Below the pieces are notes generated by a model. The model made no database searches and had not been told where the DNA came from. It worked only from the letters and a program-made list of their open reading frames with translations. DNA of 64,000 bases, from contig OY829329.1 of NCBI GenBank assembly GCA_963691655.1, forward strand, positions 12,166,708 through 12,230,707, in the 5' to 3' direction. The stretch comes from Toxonevra muliebris (taxonomy: Eukaryota; Arthropoda; Insecta; Diptera; Pallopteridae). Shown here in pieces: positions 22,942 through 34,147 of the stretch (positions are counted from its first letter, which is position 1; the number at the start of each line of letters is the position of its first letter). The translations under genes were made by a program, and so were the position numbers.

Positions 22942-24240
22942 TTGTTGCTATCGCATAGTGATATAATTTGTGTTCGTAGGAAAGTGTTTCAAAATCTTCA
23001 CAGTGACAAAATATATGCTTTTTATTCCTCTTCCTTACAGATTTACCATTGGTGGATCCAAAGTCTACAGAGGTTGTTTAGTTTTTATGTTCCTATAAAA
23101 AGTCTTTTCAATAACAAACAACCATCAAAATGTAAGTGATTATCCCCAAAATCCCTCCCCTTCCCCTTAGAGCTGCTAGTGTTCTGTATTATTTTCTTTT
23201 GTACATGTTTTCCCCCTGCAAAGTCCTGTGAAGAACGCTGTGATAATTTGATATTACTATGACTTTAAGGTATCAAATTATGATAAGAGCAAAAGGTTTT
23301 TAAAGTGAGATTTGTTCGGTCGACTACTAGACTAACCTATTCGAACCTAATCGTGCTACGCAGAATTAATTGAAGTTATCACTCGTGACATCTAATAATA
23401 GTAGGAAGTAGGAAACCAATTCAGTGATCGTAAATTTTTTATAGGTTAAAATTAACTAAAGTTTTAGATAAATATCTGCTAAAATCATGCTTGGCTCAAG
23501 AGTTTCATTAGTCATCTATTGGTTTCTCTATTTGTAAGATACCTAAGGTAGAGATGTTCATTTCGGCTCATACGGGCTGAAGGAGTAATGCTGCAGTGAG
23601 AGAAGAAAAGTGTAAGAGAGTAAGTTTGTATTAAATCACAGCAGTTGTTGTATGTTCGAGAGAGCGAAGAAAAGAGCATCAGCAACACGAGTGCTCTCGT
23701 TTACATTAGAATCGGAGAGTTTCTGGTTTGAAATATGAAAGTTTACTCTTTTTTTCTAATTATGTTCCCTCTCTTTCTCTTTCACTTTTTCATTTACTTG
23801 CACTCTACATTTACATATCTGTTTTACACACACATAAGCTGCTCTTTTAATTTGTATTCCTAGCCAGGGTTCGAACCTTGAAAATTTAATATCGTAGTAA
23901 ATGATAGTAAAAAAGAGTAGCAAAACTAAAAATCCCGTAGTAAATTTTGAAATTCCTATATAAAACATAAAAAAATGCAGTTTTTATATCCAATCATTTT
24001 CAGTGTAGGGTGTTTGCATGAGAACAAATGAAACATTGGTGTATGACATAGGAAAAGTATACGACAATGCTAAGATTAATGCAGGCTAACTAAAATAACG
24101 ATTTCAAAACGAATACTCCTGAAAAAGTCAGCAGTACCCAAGTAATAGTTAGTAGTAATAATAGCAACAGGATCGAAGGGACTTGAATATCGCGAATAAA
24201 CTTAGCCACAATAATGTAGTGACTGAGGTCAGTTAAAATA
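22942..24240. other. No gene recognised
   Basis: AT-rich DNA. The part at 23575-23760, with TGCTGCAGTGAG and GAGAGAG runs, loosely matches 3965-4150. Confidence 0.4.
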
Positions 24241-26750
24241 AAAGAAGAAGAAAAAGAGGCGAAGTGACGGAAAGAGCGTAGAGAGATGCTGGTATATGAG
24301 AAAAAAAAAGAAGTGTTGAGAGCTGAGGTGCAAAAATTGTATTTATTTTGACAATACCCTCTTATTCACACGCCACACGCACACACACTTATAAACAAAG
24401 AGTGCTAAACGTAGAGGTGAGTGCAGCAGCACAAATCATGTATAAATTGACATGGGCCATATACACTAAATACACAACGCTGCAGCTGAAATTCCAATAA
24501 CAACTCAAACTAACAACGTTGTTAAAAAAAAAAAAAACTTGGGAAATTTTTCTTTTTGTCTCGTTTTAACTTTTATGTGAAAAGTATTGAAAAAAAAGAA
24601 GCAAAGTACTAACTAACTACTACCACAACTACTACTTATTGCAACACTATTTTCATACCTACTGCCAAACAGGCGAATTTGGGAACATCGTCATGCCAAC
24701 GCACATATACACATACACACACGCTTACACAAAGAGTATGTGTGTGTGTGTGTCTGCTACTAACACTATATGTATAACTAAAGTTATGTCAGGCATTGGT
24801 GGCGTCCCATAGACGCCAAACAAAATTGCTTTCAAAAAAAAAGGAAGGAAAACGCGCTGAAATTAACTCATGCTGCACAAAATTCAAACGTCATCAAACG
24901 TCAGCATACAAACGCATATATACATGCAGTAGAAGCTATAGCAAATAACTAGTGCAAAAAAGTGCATTGTCCGAAAATCAAACTTTTTTTAAGCAAACAC
25001 TCACACACGCTCACATACAAAAAGTCCCTCACCCATTTTCAAAATATTATAGAGAATAGTAGTAGCACTAAAAAAAAAAAACACAAACCAACTCAAGCCA
25101 AACCAGCAAAACTGCACTAAAAAACGTGTAGTTATTTGAAAAAGCAAAAAAAACAAAAAACAAAAACATAAAAACTAACCAACGAAATTTTTGTTTAAAA
25201 CGGCACACGCTCTTGACCCACACCCAACTAGTTACTCAAACCAGCTATCAACCTTCCACAGCACCAGAGCGCTGAATACTAACACCATCATCGTCATCAC
25301 CATCAATATCATCATCATCATCACCATTACCCGCTAAATATACATATGTATGTGCATATGTAGAAGCGTGTACATTCGGTACACTACAAAAATCACTTCG
25401 CATAAATGTAGCAAAACAGTGAAAATTGCACTCCTACTACTATTTCTTTTTTTTTTGTGCCCCTTTCCTACCTTACTCTTTTTCATTTTTGAAATCGCAT
25501 GCACACGCAATCCTTTATGACCCTCACTACCCCCGCTCACCCTCATGCTCTTCCCATACTAGAGAGTGTGAGAGCGAGAGCTTAACGTGGTACTTCTTTT
25601 ATCACAAAACATAAAAATTAAAAAAAAAAGCAAACGACGAACATACTCGCGCGTATTAACCTCTCCCACTCTTTTCCTTCTTGTTTGTTCAACGCTATTT
25701 TTTTTTATACATTTTTCATATCCGAAACGCCGACACCGGCCTTTTTTTATACAAAAACTACAACAACAAGTAGGAAAATCGCCAACACACACACACACAC
25801 ACTTGCAAGCATACAAACATACACCCTCGTTAAGTTTATTTTTATTTTTTGTTTTTTACGAGCGCACTTTTTTTTGACACTCACATTTACTCATGCTCTT
25901 CTTGAACAAACACACACTCGTACCCATTCTCACACTCTCTTACATAACCATCGTACTCTGCGACTAACGGATCCATGCTCATTTGCTCATTTGCCTTCCC
26001 CCCATTATCGTCGTCGACACTACTACAGCTGTTTGTATATCATCATCATCATCATCTTCTCAGTTCAACTCAACTGCCGACGACGCCAACTACGCCGACT
26101 ACGCCACCATTGCCGCCAACATTCGACATACATTGTCTGACAATGATGACAACAACTACGTCGACTAAGAGAGGATGAAGGCGACAAAAGCGCGAGGTAA
26201 AGCAATGGAAAGCACAAAAATAACAGCAACAACGACGACGAGGACAACTTCACTCTAAAAACTTCAATTCCACCATCTCACCATTTCTCTTCTTTCATCT
26301 CCGTTTTCATTTCATTTCATTTCGTTACGTTTCGTTTCGTTCGTCAATTTGACATTTTTTGCCGCTTATCGTCATTTCTCTGTTTTTATCCTCATATACT
26401 TTAATGTCCGTCCCATACACGTCCGTCTGTGCGTTTGCCAACAACAACAGCAACAACAACCATTTGCACTCATTTTGTTTGGGTCCTTTAGTCTACTACA
26501 ACTTTCTACTGCTTGTGCCGATTTCATTCATATTGTTGCATATTCTTTTTGTTGTTGTTCCTACTTACTCTTCTTCATGCTCTTCACATATTGCTTTATC
26601 AGGAGTTTTGCTATTGTATCAAAACAAAAAACTCACATATAGTTTTTTATGCCGGCGCGTACTCAATCGTGAATATGCCCGACAACCCCACTCTATGCGC
26701 ATGCCCATTACATTTGTGTCATCTCTTTTTTCTTTCCTTTTCTGAGACTT
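24241..26750. promoter_or_regulatory. Microsatellite-rich region upstream of the candidate promoter
   Basis: Rich in CACA, CAAC, CATCAT and CT/CTTT motifs, with few obvious transposon remnants, which contrasts with flanking DNA. It lies directly upstream of the Inr/DPE core at 26896. It could hold enhancers or alternative leader exons of the gene starting at 27506. Frames of up to 151 codons here (for example 25685-26140) are His/Thr-rich translations of repeats and I do not call them genes. Confidence 0.3.
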
Positions 26751-26773
26751 TCTCTCTCTCTCTCTCTCTCTCT
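26751..26773. promoter_or_regulatory. (CT)n GAGA-type tract upstream of promoter
   Basis: An uninterrupted TC run, GAGAG on the other strand, about 125 bp upstream of the predicted start site. In flies, GAGA factor binds such tracts at many promoters with paused polymerase. Binding here is inference. Confidence 0.5.
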
Positions 26774-26895
26774 GACTTTCTGTTGTCGTTTGCTTCTCCT
26801 TGAGCAAATGGTGTGCGTGCGTGTGTGTGAGTGTGTGTTTTGACAATATTGTGTTTTATCAAAAGTTAAAACCCATTCGCACGTTTCTGTTTTGG

Positions 26896-26930
26896 TCAGT
26901 CAGCAGTTGTTTTCCGCGGCGTAAGGATTT
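26896..26930 (+). promoter_or_regulatory. Candidate TATA-less core promoter: Inr, MTE-like, DPE-like
   Basis: TCAGTC at 26896-26901 matches the fly Initiator TCAKTY exactly, placing +1 at A26898. At the required +28 spacing, GGATTT (26925-26930) matches 5 of 6 positions of the DPE consensus RGWYVT. The MTE window at +18 to +29 (26915-26926) matches about 8 of 12 positions. I see no TATA box at -30. The three elements in register, a GAGA tract upstream and an ATG-poor leader downstream support a real start site. Confidence 0.55.
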
Positions 26931-27505
26931 CCCCGAAAAAGAAACGGTGAAATTTCACAACAAATAAAACCAAACAAAAAAAAAAATAGAGTTTCAGTTA
27001 AACAACATATTAAATATGGATCAAATGAGTTACTGGCAGTAAAAATTTTTTATTGTAAATTCAAGGAATATCATCAACATGAAAGTAAATCAAAAAAAGT
27101 TTTTCAAATTTTGACTCCAACCTGCCCGCGCAAGTTCTAAGCAAGCAAAAGTGTGTGTGTGCTAAGCAAAAAAGAAAAAAAAAAAAGTTGAAGTTGACAA
27201 AAATTAGAATTTTTGTATTTATTTTGAAAGTGAAAAGTGTTCAAAACTAGTCACTAGCAATTACTGGAACCTAGTACTCTAGAACAGTGTAGTTCAAAAG
27301 TGCAGTGCTCAATTTCGTATTTCAATTTTACGACTTGTAAATTAAATTTTTTAAACAATTTTTTTTTTTTGTTATATTTGTAAGAAATTTTGTACTCTTG
27401 CCGACGTTACATTAAAAATTTTTCAAAATTCCGAAAAATCCGAGAAAAACACCCAAAACTTCGACACGTACAGCGTCGTCAACCGGAGGTGGTGGCACAA
27501 CGAAA
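26898..27505 (+). other. Predicted 5' leader with two short upstream ORFs
   Basis: From the predicted start to ATG 27506 the + strand holds only three ATGs, all within two tiny upstream ORFs: 27016-27042 (8 codons, with an internal ATG) and 27079-27114 (11 codons plus stop). No ATG occurs from 27115 to 27505, where random AT-rich sequence would give several. Such depletion is typical of a translated mRNA leader. The short ORFs could damp or regulate translation. Confidence 0.5.
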
Positions 27506-27544
27506 ATGGCTTCAAAAAGAAAAGCCTCGGTGCTGCTGCATAAG
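27506..27544 (+). CDS. Candidate first coding exon, 13 codons
   Basis: ATG at 27506 sits in an excellent fly start context (CGAAAATGG: A at -3, G at +4). It opens MASKRKASVLLHK, after which the frame meets CATAAG|GTATGT, a perfect fly splice donor, exactly at a codon boundary (phase 0). The basic KRK suggests a nuclear protein, but 13 residues do not identify a family and I give no name. No downstream exon is recognisable, so the first intron would exceed 36 kb, as in many fly transcription-factor or neuronal genes. An overlapping frame at 27390-27584 starts only at TTG and is less likely. Confidence 0.5.
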
Positions 27545-27550
27545 GTATGT
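27545..27550 (+). other. Consensus splice donor GTATGT
   Basis: AAG|GTATGT matches the fly 5' splice-site consensus and directly follows the 13-codon exon. Confidence 0.5.
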
Positions 27551-28540
27551 AGTTAAAGTTTCCTTTTTTTTACCTTACTTTTGAGATATTTAACCCTTTA
27601 GTTATCAATGCTCCATCAAAAACCTTAACATTATACTCAATTGGAACCTATAAAGAATTTTCTTAACTCTTTGGGTAAATCAAAGTTGAAAAGTATTAAT
27701 AAAAAATACGCTGGGAGTTTAGAGGAATAAAAAAATCCTTAATTTCCACATCTATTTCAGTTATTTGTCCTACAACAGAATGACGGAGTTCGTTTTACAT
27801 AAGCAAAATTAAGATGATTCTTTTCTTGGCTAAGAAATGAACTGACTAACTTTTTGCTGAGTACACTAACTACTAAGCCACGGTGACTTAAACCAAATAC
27901 AAATCTTTCAAATCAACATCCTGTGAAACATTTTTACGATTTGTTGATTTGTTACTAATGCCTGATTTTGTTAGCCATCTCAAAAACCTCTGCGCAGGCT
28001 GCGAAGGCTCTGATACGGATTTGATCAGGAAATGTTTCTCAGTTAGAAATTCATGAGCACAGCATGAAATTTCTCCTCAGTTTAAGATATGCTCTTGATC
28101 ATATCGTAAAATGTTTCGTAAAATGTAGTTAAAGTAATTTTGCCCAATATGTTCACTTGTAAAAAAGTTCAAGATTTCTGAGGTCGCTGATTTAAGTGTT
28201 AGTTCATGACCTTATGAAATTTCTTCCTAAATCTTTCACAAACTTATGGAACAGAGTTAATAAAAAACCTTATTCCCCCGGAGATCACAAAAAAACGTCC
28301 TTAGACCAAAAATTTTAGTCCAAACACAGAATACCTTACATTTGCAAGTCTCGAAAGCTTCAACCTTTTTTTTCTTTTTTGGATTAGTCAAAGCTTAAGT
28401 TCAAAAACTCTTGAGCACTGGAAATTTAACCGAACACTTACTCTTGGTTCAAAAGATCTGGTTTTCCAAATGAAAACACTTTAAAACTCTTACTTCTTGC
28501 ACTCCCTGCATACGAAATCACATAAAAACCTACTGCTTCT
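27551..28540. other. Presumed intron start, no further exon seen
   Basis: AT-rich DNA with no recognised repeat or exon before the LINE fragment. Confidence 0.4.
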
Positions 28541-29150
28541 GAACAACCTAGCACCTCATAACAGAGTACAATTCATTTGGGTGGCAGACATGCTGGCAAC
28601 GAAATGGTAAATGAACTTGCCTTGCTAGAAAAGACTCATCTAGTGAATGCATTAAACCACAACCATTCTGCGGCTCACCATGTAGTTCAGTTAAGCTCAG
28701 TTTAAAAAATTGCTTGGATATTAATTCGCTACAACACAGGTGCGAAACCCCCGGTAACGAACAAGCTAAATCATTCATGCCAAAGGTTTGTCATAATAGC
28801 TAGATAGAAAACAAAACCGGATTGCCACAGGGTTCTACATAGGGCATGGTAGGGTTAACAAACACTTATCAATCTTGGTCTTGGACGATACGTGTCGAAT
28901 ACGTAACAAGAAGGGAACAACAGCAGAACATATCCTAAGCAACTGTGAAGGTTTAATGAGGGCCCGACTGTATCCCACAACCACAAGACATAGCGGATAG
29001 TTCTTTTAAAGACTAATAAGTTCCCTCAAGGGAAATGAGCTTATAAGAGAACGATAAAATACTTTAATTCTTTGGTTGATATCACAATAAACCCAAGTTG
29101 GCCGTAGTGATATGGGATCGTCTGGCCCACTTCCTCAACAATCTAATCTA
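28541..29150 (+). pseudogene. Non-LTR retrotransposon fragment, end of RNase H and 3' end
   Basis: A frame at about 28588-28700 reads HAGNEMVNELALLEKTHLVN, matching the WVPGHxGNExADELA end of LINE RNase H domains. After several shifts, TTAEHILSNCEGLMRARL (near 28918-28975) matches the C-terminal Cys/His region of I-like LINE ORF2. The 3' UTR carries GATATCACAATAAACCCAAG and ends in AATCTAATCTAA, a variant of the (TAACC)n tail. Many stops; 5' part missing. Confidence 0.75.
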
Positions 29151-30372
29151 AATTCTCATTAAGACTCGTACTATTTAGCTAATATGAAGCAGAGACCACT
29201 TGAAATTCCATTGACAATATTTATGTCTGATGAAGCATGCAAGTCTCTCCAAAGCCCGCCCTGCTGAGTTAAATTTAATTCAAATACGAAAGAGGTCTTT
29301 CGTAGAAAATATTTTTCGATCGCTGCCTATAACATTCAATTTGACTTTATTTTAGTTCTTTAACCTCTTATAAAGCGGCGGGGATTACAAATGCGAGGTC
29401 TGGTTTGGCTCGGCTGCCATTTGGTTTCATCTGTGTAACCTCTAACTACCATGAATTCCTCAGTCAGATTTAAAAATCCTCTTTGGCTATGGAATTCTCA
29501 AAATAAGCAAGTCTAAGACATCTGATTTGTAGATATTCGCCCGAGTGATTCCATCGAAACTAAACAAGGCTTCAAAAAAATTGTCTCGACGTGGTAAAAT
29601 CCAAACCGGACGTAATAAGAGGTCAAGAAAAACACCATAATTGTATTAGTTTGTTTTTGACGGCTATTGGGTTCCAACTCAAGTGGTATCACGAGAAAGC
29701 TGATTTAATTGATCGAATTGGCTTGACCTGGCTATGAACCAACCATTCACTCAACCTTACGTTATTTGCTTTCATATCCCAAAATTCGCTGGATATGCCT
29801 TGCTTTGTGTGAATGGGACATATCATTCTGGATAGAACGACAATTTGCTGTTCGATATAGTTGTGGAAAGAGCGTCCAACTCTGCGTTGGCAGGCATAAA
29901 TTCAGAGAGACTTAAAAGTACTTGGTCTCACTATCTGGAAACAGTTCTCTCATAGCATAATTAATATTTTAGGGGCGTTCGATACTGTTCGTCAGTCACA
30001 GTCAGCTATAGTTTAGTAAAAAATTAAATCAGAAGACTATGTTTATTACCAATTATGAACATGCTCACTAATTGTAACCTTTGTAGACCGAGAATTTGCC
30101 AGTCGGATTAAAAAATTAATTTTCTTCGCTTTTAAGAGTAAAAAAAAGCTTTATAAGATCGTCAATTGACTTTGAAATAGTTTTCATTCAAATATCGCTG
30201 CGGAAAACTCGGAAATGCATATCAAACTTTTCGTTGGAACAACCAGGTACAGAGAAAGTTGATTATATTTAGCTCTACCATCTACCACCAGCTTCAGCGC
30301 GGCCATAGCAGAACTAATATACTGAGGACGTTCGAGACCGGTCGTCAGTTATAACACCAATGTCGCAAATTA
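29151..30372. repeat. Diverged tandem repeat tract, left part, period about 300-350 bp
   Basis: Blocks such as CGTTCGATACTGTTCGTCAG (about 29976) and CGTTCGAGACCGGTCGTCAG (30329), and TAGACCGAGAATTTGCC (about 30085) and TCGACCGAGAACTGAAC (31438), recur in the same order. With the mariner element removed, the tract continues at 31394. The block CCGAAACCGATCGTTACTAG near 31672 is a third version. It is an old satellite-like array that was already diverged when mariner landed. Confidence 0.5.
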
Positions 30373-31393
30373 TTGGGAGTATGAATGTATAAACTCGTAT
30401 TTTTTTTCGTAATTTGGACATTTATTGTGAAAAAGTGATTATAAATTTATTCTTTAAAGTATTGTCCATCCTTAGCCACAACCTTTTCCCATCTTTCTGG
30501 TAGCATACGGATTCCGCGTCGAAAGAACTTCTCATCTTTTGAGGCTATCCACGAATCGACCCATTTTTTGAGTTCTTCGAAAGAACGGAAGTGCTGTTCA
30601 GCCAGGCCATGTGTCATCGATCGGAACAAGTGGTAATCAGAAGGAGCAATGTCGGGAGAATACGGCGGGTGGGGTAGCACTTCCCATTTCAGCGTTTCCA
30701 AGTATGTTTTTACTTGCCTTGCAACATGCTGCCGAGCATTGCCGTGCTGAAGAATAACTTCGTCGTGTCTATTCTCATATTCTGGTCTCTTATCCTTTAA
30801 TGCTCGGCTCAAACGCATCAATTGTAGTCGGTAGCGGTCGCCAGTGATCGTTTCATTCGGTTTCAACAGCTCATAATACACGATACCTTTCATATCCCAC
30901 CAAATACACAGCATGAGCTTGGATCCATATATGTTTGGCTTTGCCGTTGATGTTGATGCATGTCCATGATTTTTTACGCTTTGGGTTATCGTACCGTATC
31001 CACTTTTCACCGCCAGTCATAATACGATGCAGAAAACCCTTTCTTTTCTGTCATTCAATCAGCAGTTCACATGTGAGAAATCGTCGTTCGACGATGCTCA
31101 GTCAGGATAAGCTTCAGTGAGTAAACGATGTGCTTCAATTGCGTTTTTCTTTAAATGGAAGAAGCAAATTAAAACTTCCCGCAAATGTTGTTTTGTTGGT
31201 ACGAAATTCGACATTTTCAGCTATAGTAAACACTTTACACTTTTGTAAAATTATGAAAATTATTTGACAGATCAATTCTTATAGTATTTTTGGCGCTCTT
31301 CGAGATAGAATAGCTGTCAATGTCAAAAAAAAGGGTGCGTATGATAGATATGAAGTTAGTCACAATTACGAGTTTATACATTCATACTCCCAA
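30373..31393 (-). mobile_element. mariner element, copy 2, complete ends, internally deleted
   Basis: A 1021-bp element with inverted termini TTGGGAGTATGAATGTATAA and its inverse, exactly flanked by TA on both sides (30371-30372 and 31394-31395), the mariner target duplication. Full-length mariners are about 1.3 kb, so roughly 270 bp are missing, mostly from the N-terminal DNA-binding half. It is the best preserved copy and defines the family here. It sits inside an older tandem repeat tract. Confidence 0.95.
30447..31214 (-). pseudogene. mariner transposase remnant
   Basis: The minus-strand start lies at 31214 (MSNFVPTKQHLREVL, the usual mariner N terminus). A stop follows after about 37 codons, and roughly 80 codons of the helix-turn-helix region are deleted. 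An open frame of 187 codons (31010-30447) then covers the catalytic half. LCIWWD holds the first Asp. HGNARQHVA has Gly where the second catalytic Asp is expected. YSPDIAPSDYHLF holds the third, exactly 34 residues later (D,D34D spacing). The C terminus LPERWEKVVAKDGQYFKE is intact. With the Asp lost and the N terminus broken, it cannot catalyse transposition. Confidence 0.93.
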
Positions 31394-31830
31394 TAGTAAA
31401 AGATTCCATCGAAAGACTCACAAATTGAATCCTTTATCGACCGAGAACTGAACAACCAGATCAAAAAACTCCTTCTCTGTACTTTGACGAGCAAGAAGTT
31501 TCATTTTCTTGATTATAATCAGTGCAACATGATGGGCTGTCTTGATAAAATTTTGTATTGGAATATAGCAAAGGAAAGGGCAGAAAAGAATATCCAATTG
31601 TTTATTAGAGAAAGCACATTCAAGCAGCCCTGACTGCACCTTCGTTGCAAAATTATTGTTCTGAAGACTTCCGAAACCGATCGTTACTAGTAACGCCTGA
31701 CAAGAGGTAGTAAAAAAAAAACCTTTGATGGTTGTGTTCAAGGTGAAGTTAACCACATTAAATACCTTCAAAAAAGTATCTCCTTTGTACTTTGGTGAAA
31801 AAGTTAATCAAAAGTTAAATTACCTAAAAC
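31394..31830. repeat. Diverged tandem repeat tract, right part
   Basis: Continuation of the 29.15-30.37 kb tract past the mariner insertion (blocks at about 31438 and 31672). A 117-codon minus-strand frame at 31418-31771 has no recognisable domain and lies within the repeat. Confidence 0.45.
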
Positions 31831-32662
31831 TAAGAAATCGTCATAATAAACTAAGCTAACTTAAAAATAATTTACATTTTGGAATATTTATAATACAAAG
31901 AAATCTAACCCACTCTTGCATTTAGTGCATTTGCCAAAAAAAAAAAAAGATTCTAAGTAATTTTTATTTAACTTATTTAAGTTATTCCAGTTTACACATA
32001 ATTTTAGCTTTCAATTTCCGTTTGAACTAGTTTCTTAGTATAGTCTAACTTGAAAGTATTTACACTGTGCATAATACATCAACTCACTCACATATTCTAG
32101 TCTTATTTTCACATCACGTACAAAAATTCACATTAATGGTATTAATAGTTTCATATACTTTAAGCTTAATATTAAACAATACCAAACATAACTATAACTA
32201 AGAGTTATATGACACCCTTACTTTCGCATTCTCCGTGGAAGCTGGCATCAGAGAGAGAGGAGGTTCCATCAAACACAAAACAAAAAAAATCTAATACCTA
32301 ATCAATTTTGGTGCCATCACACCGTTGGACATAATATATCAAAAAAGAAAAAAAAAAACATTTGTAGAAGAGGAAAAAGTATAAGAAAAATATATGATGA
32401 AAAAGTGAAGAAGTAGAAGAACAAAAATACTTGATGAAAAAGGAGAGAAACTCATATATACATTTCCACAAATTACTAATTCCCAACGTTGTACAAAACC
32501 AAATGTCTAGTTTGAAAAGAGCAAACAAAAAAAAAAAAAAAAAATGATGATAGCCACCGAAAACATAAAAAAAGAAAAAAAAAAGCACCAAATAAACAAA
32601 CGAACGAAAGAAAAAAGTTAATCATGCCTTTGCTATAAATCCCACTATACTGACATAGATGG

Positions 32663-32694
<32 letters not shown>

Positions 32695-33680
32695 GTTAAG
32701 ATATATACTTAGTTTAGTGAGAGTGGTGTGGGGGAGAAGGGGAGAGGAGGGAGGGGGTGTGGTGTAAGAAGGCTCCCCCTTTTTCATCACAAATCTACAA
32801 CTTACAAGAACATACTATGCATAGAAATACAAAAGTACATACGAATTTATATATGCACAGTAGTTTTCGCTTAAAGCGAATTTCAAGGGGTAAAAAAAAA
32901 ATGCGTTCATTATGAACTTACTTTTATATGAGTTTAAAAATTTTGTGTTTATTTTAGTATTGTAAGAGTTTTCTGTTCGGGCTTTCTTGGCTGTTGTTTT
33001 AATGAAACAATTAATGAGAAACTTCATATTTTATTTCCTCATATGTGTTTCGGTCTTTTTTTAGATTAACCTCAGATAGTTAGTTTATTATTTTTAATTT
33101 AAAAACGTTTGCAGTTAAATATGGCAAAGCAAAGAATAGAAACTTTAGTTTTCTGTTGGAAGAAATAAGTTCCAAGAAATCTAAATATACTAAACCTTAC
33201 CATCTGAGTTTAGCATTCTCATAATTGAATTGACATTTTGTAGGCGGTTGGTTTCCGATTTTTCCAGTTTTACAACTAGCTAAAAAATAGTAAAAATAAT
33301 TTCTGAATCGCTATATTCACACCAGTGTTTTATATTTGCAATTTTTTGAAAGTATCAAAAAAAATTGTACCTTTTTGAGTACAATTGTACCGAACAGAGG
33401 CATGATCGGTATATTTTGCTTTTATTTCTGAAAAACCGCGATAAGTTTGCCGAAATTTCTGAATTTCTAATTATATTGATGTGGGGAAGGGAGCTGATAC
33501 ACGATTTGTTTTCGTTAAACAAATTTTTACAACAATTATTCATTTCGAAATTCGGGAACTGAAATTTTTGGAAAAAGTGCCATATTTTTGAATTTCGCGA
33601 ATTTTTTTTAACAAATTCTATGAAATATTGGATTGTTTCAGACCCACAAACCAAAGTTATGCAAAATATACGTATTGGTC
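31831..33680. other. AT-rich DNA, no gene
   Basis: A-rich runs (about 32528-32544), a TA microsatellite, a G-rich patch at about 32715-32762, and Phe/Tyr-rich low-complexity frames on the minus strand that only reflect A runs. Confidence 0.5.
32669..32694. repeat. (AT)13 microsatellite
   Basis: Uninterrupted AT run. Confidence 0.95.
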
Positions 33681-34099
33681 GACGACCTCGATAGTCTAGT
33701 GGATAGTGCACTAGACTTTCATCCAGAAGATTGAGGGTTCGATTCCCGTCTTGGTCTGCTGGTTAATTCTCATAAACTTCTTATATTCACTATCGATATG
33801 AAGCGGATGAGAATTATAAAAATGTGTACAAGTACACACCTTGGTTGGTTGTGGCAAAACCACCGAGCTGATAAAAAATTGCCAAAACAGCCGTTCGGAA
33901 TCGGCGTTAAACTGTAGGTCCTACCATCACCACTGTGGTCTAGTGGCAGAGTGCCAGACTCTTGTTTCTGGAGACCCGAATTCGATTCTCGGCTTGGGTA
34001 TGTTTCTTATCTATCTTTTTTTCTCTCTTCCTTTCTTTTTTGGGGTTTTGGTACAATAGATCTTATAGGTCGCAGTGCCTGACTTTCGAGAAGAAAAAA
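33681..34099 (+). mobile_element. Dimeric tRNA-derived SINE, copy A
   Basis: Head 33681-33756 is tRNA-like: A-box TAGTCTAGTGG (33692-33702), anticodon-loop CTTTCAT with Glu anticodon TTC, B-box GGTTCGATTCC (33736-33746). A spacer of about 150 bp leads to CTGTAGGTCC and then a second tRNA-like unit. That unit has A-box TGGTCTAGTGG (33936-33946), anticodon-stem CCAGA...TCTGG, and a decayed B-box near 33979. A pyrimidine tract and GCAGTGCCTGACTTTCGAG follow. The (AAT)n tail of the other copies is missing, so the 3' end is less certain and no duplication was found. Confidence 0.85.
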
Positions 34100-34147
34100 T
34101 GAATTGAAATTTGTCATACATTATTCACAACAAGGTTTAGGCTTTAT

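Noticed and set aside
27390..27584. 65-codon frame overlapping the predicted first exon
   Set aside because: It begins at TTG, runs through the consensus donor, and lies in a region without ATGs; the ATG at 27506 in another frame is better supported.
32298..32790. Phe/Tyr-rich membrane protein frames
   Set aside because: Apparent hydrophobic strings arise from A-rich runs read on the minus strand.
33681..33756. Functional tRNA-Glu gene
   Set aside because: The tRNA-like body has mismatched anticodon and acceptor stems, and is followed by the same spacer in several copies, one with a retroposon target duplication. It is a SINE head.
33929..34000. Independent second tRNA gene
   Set aside because: The anticodon loop has an extra base, the B-box is decayed, and in copy C it lies inside the same 13-bp duplication as the first unit.
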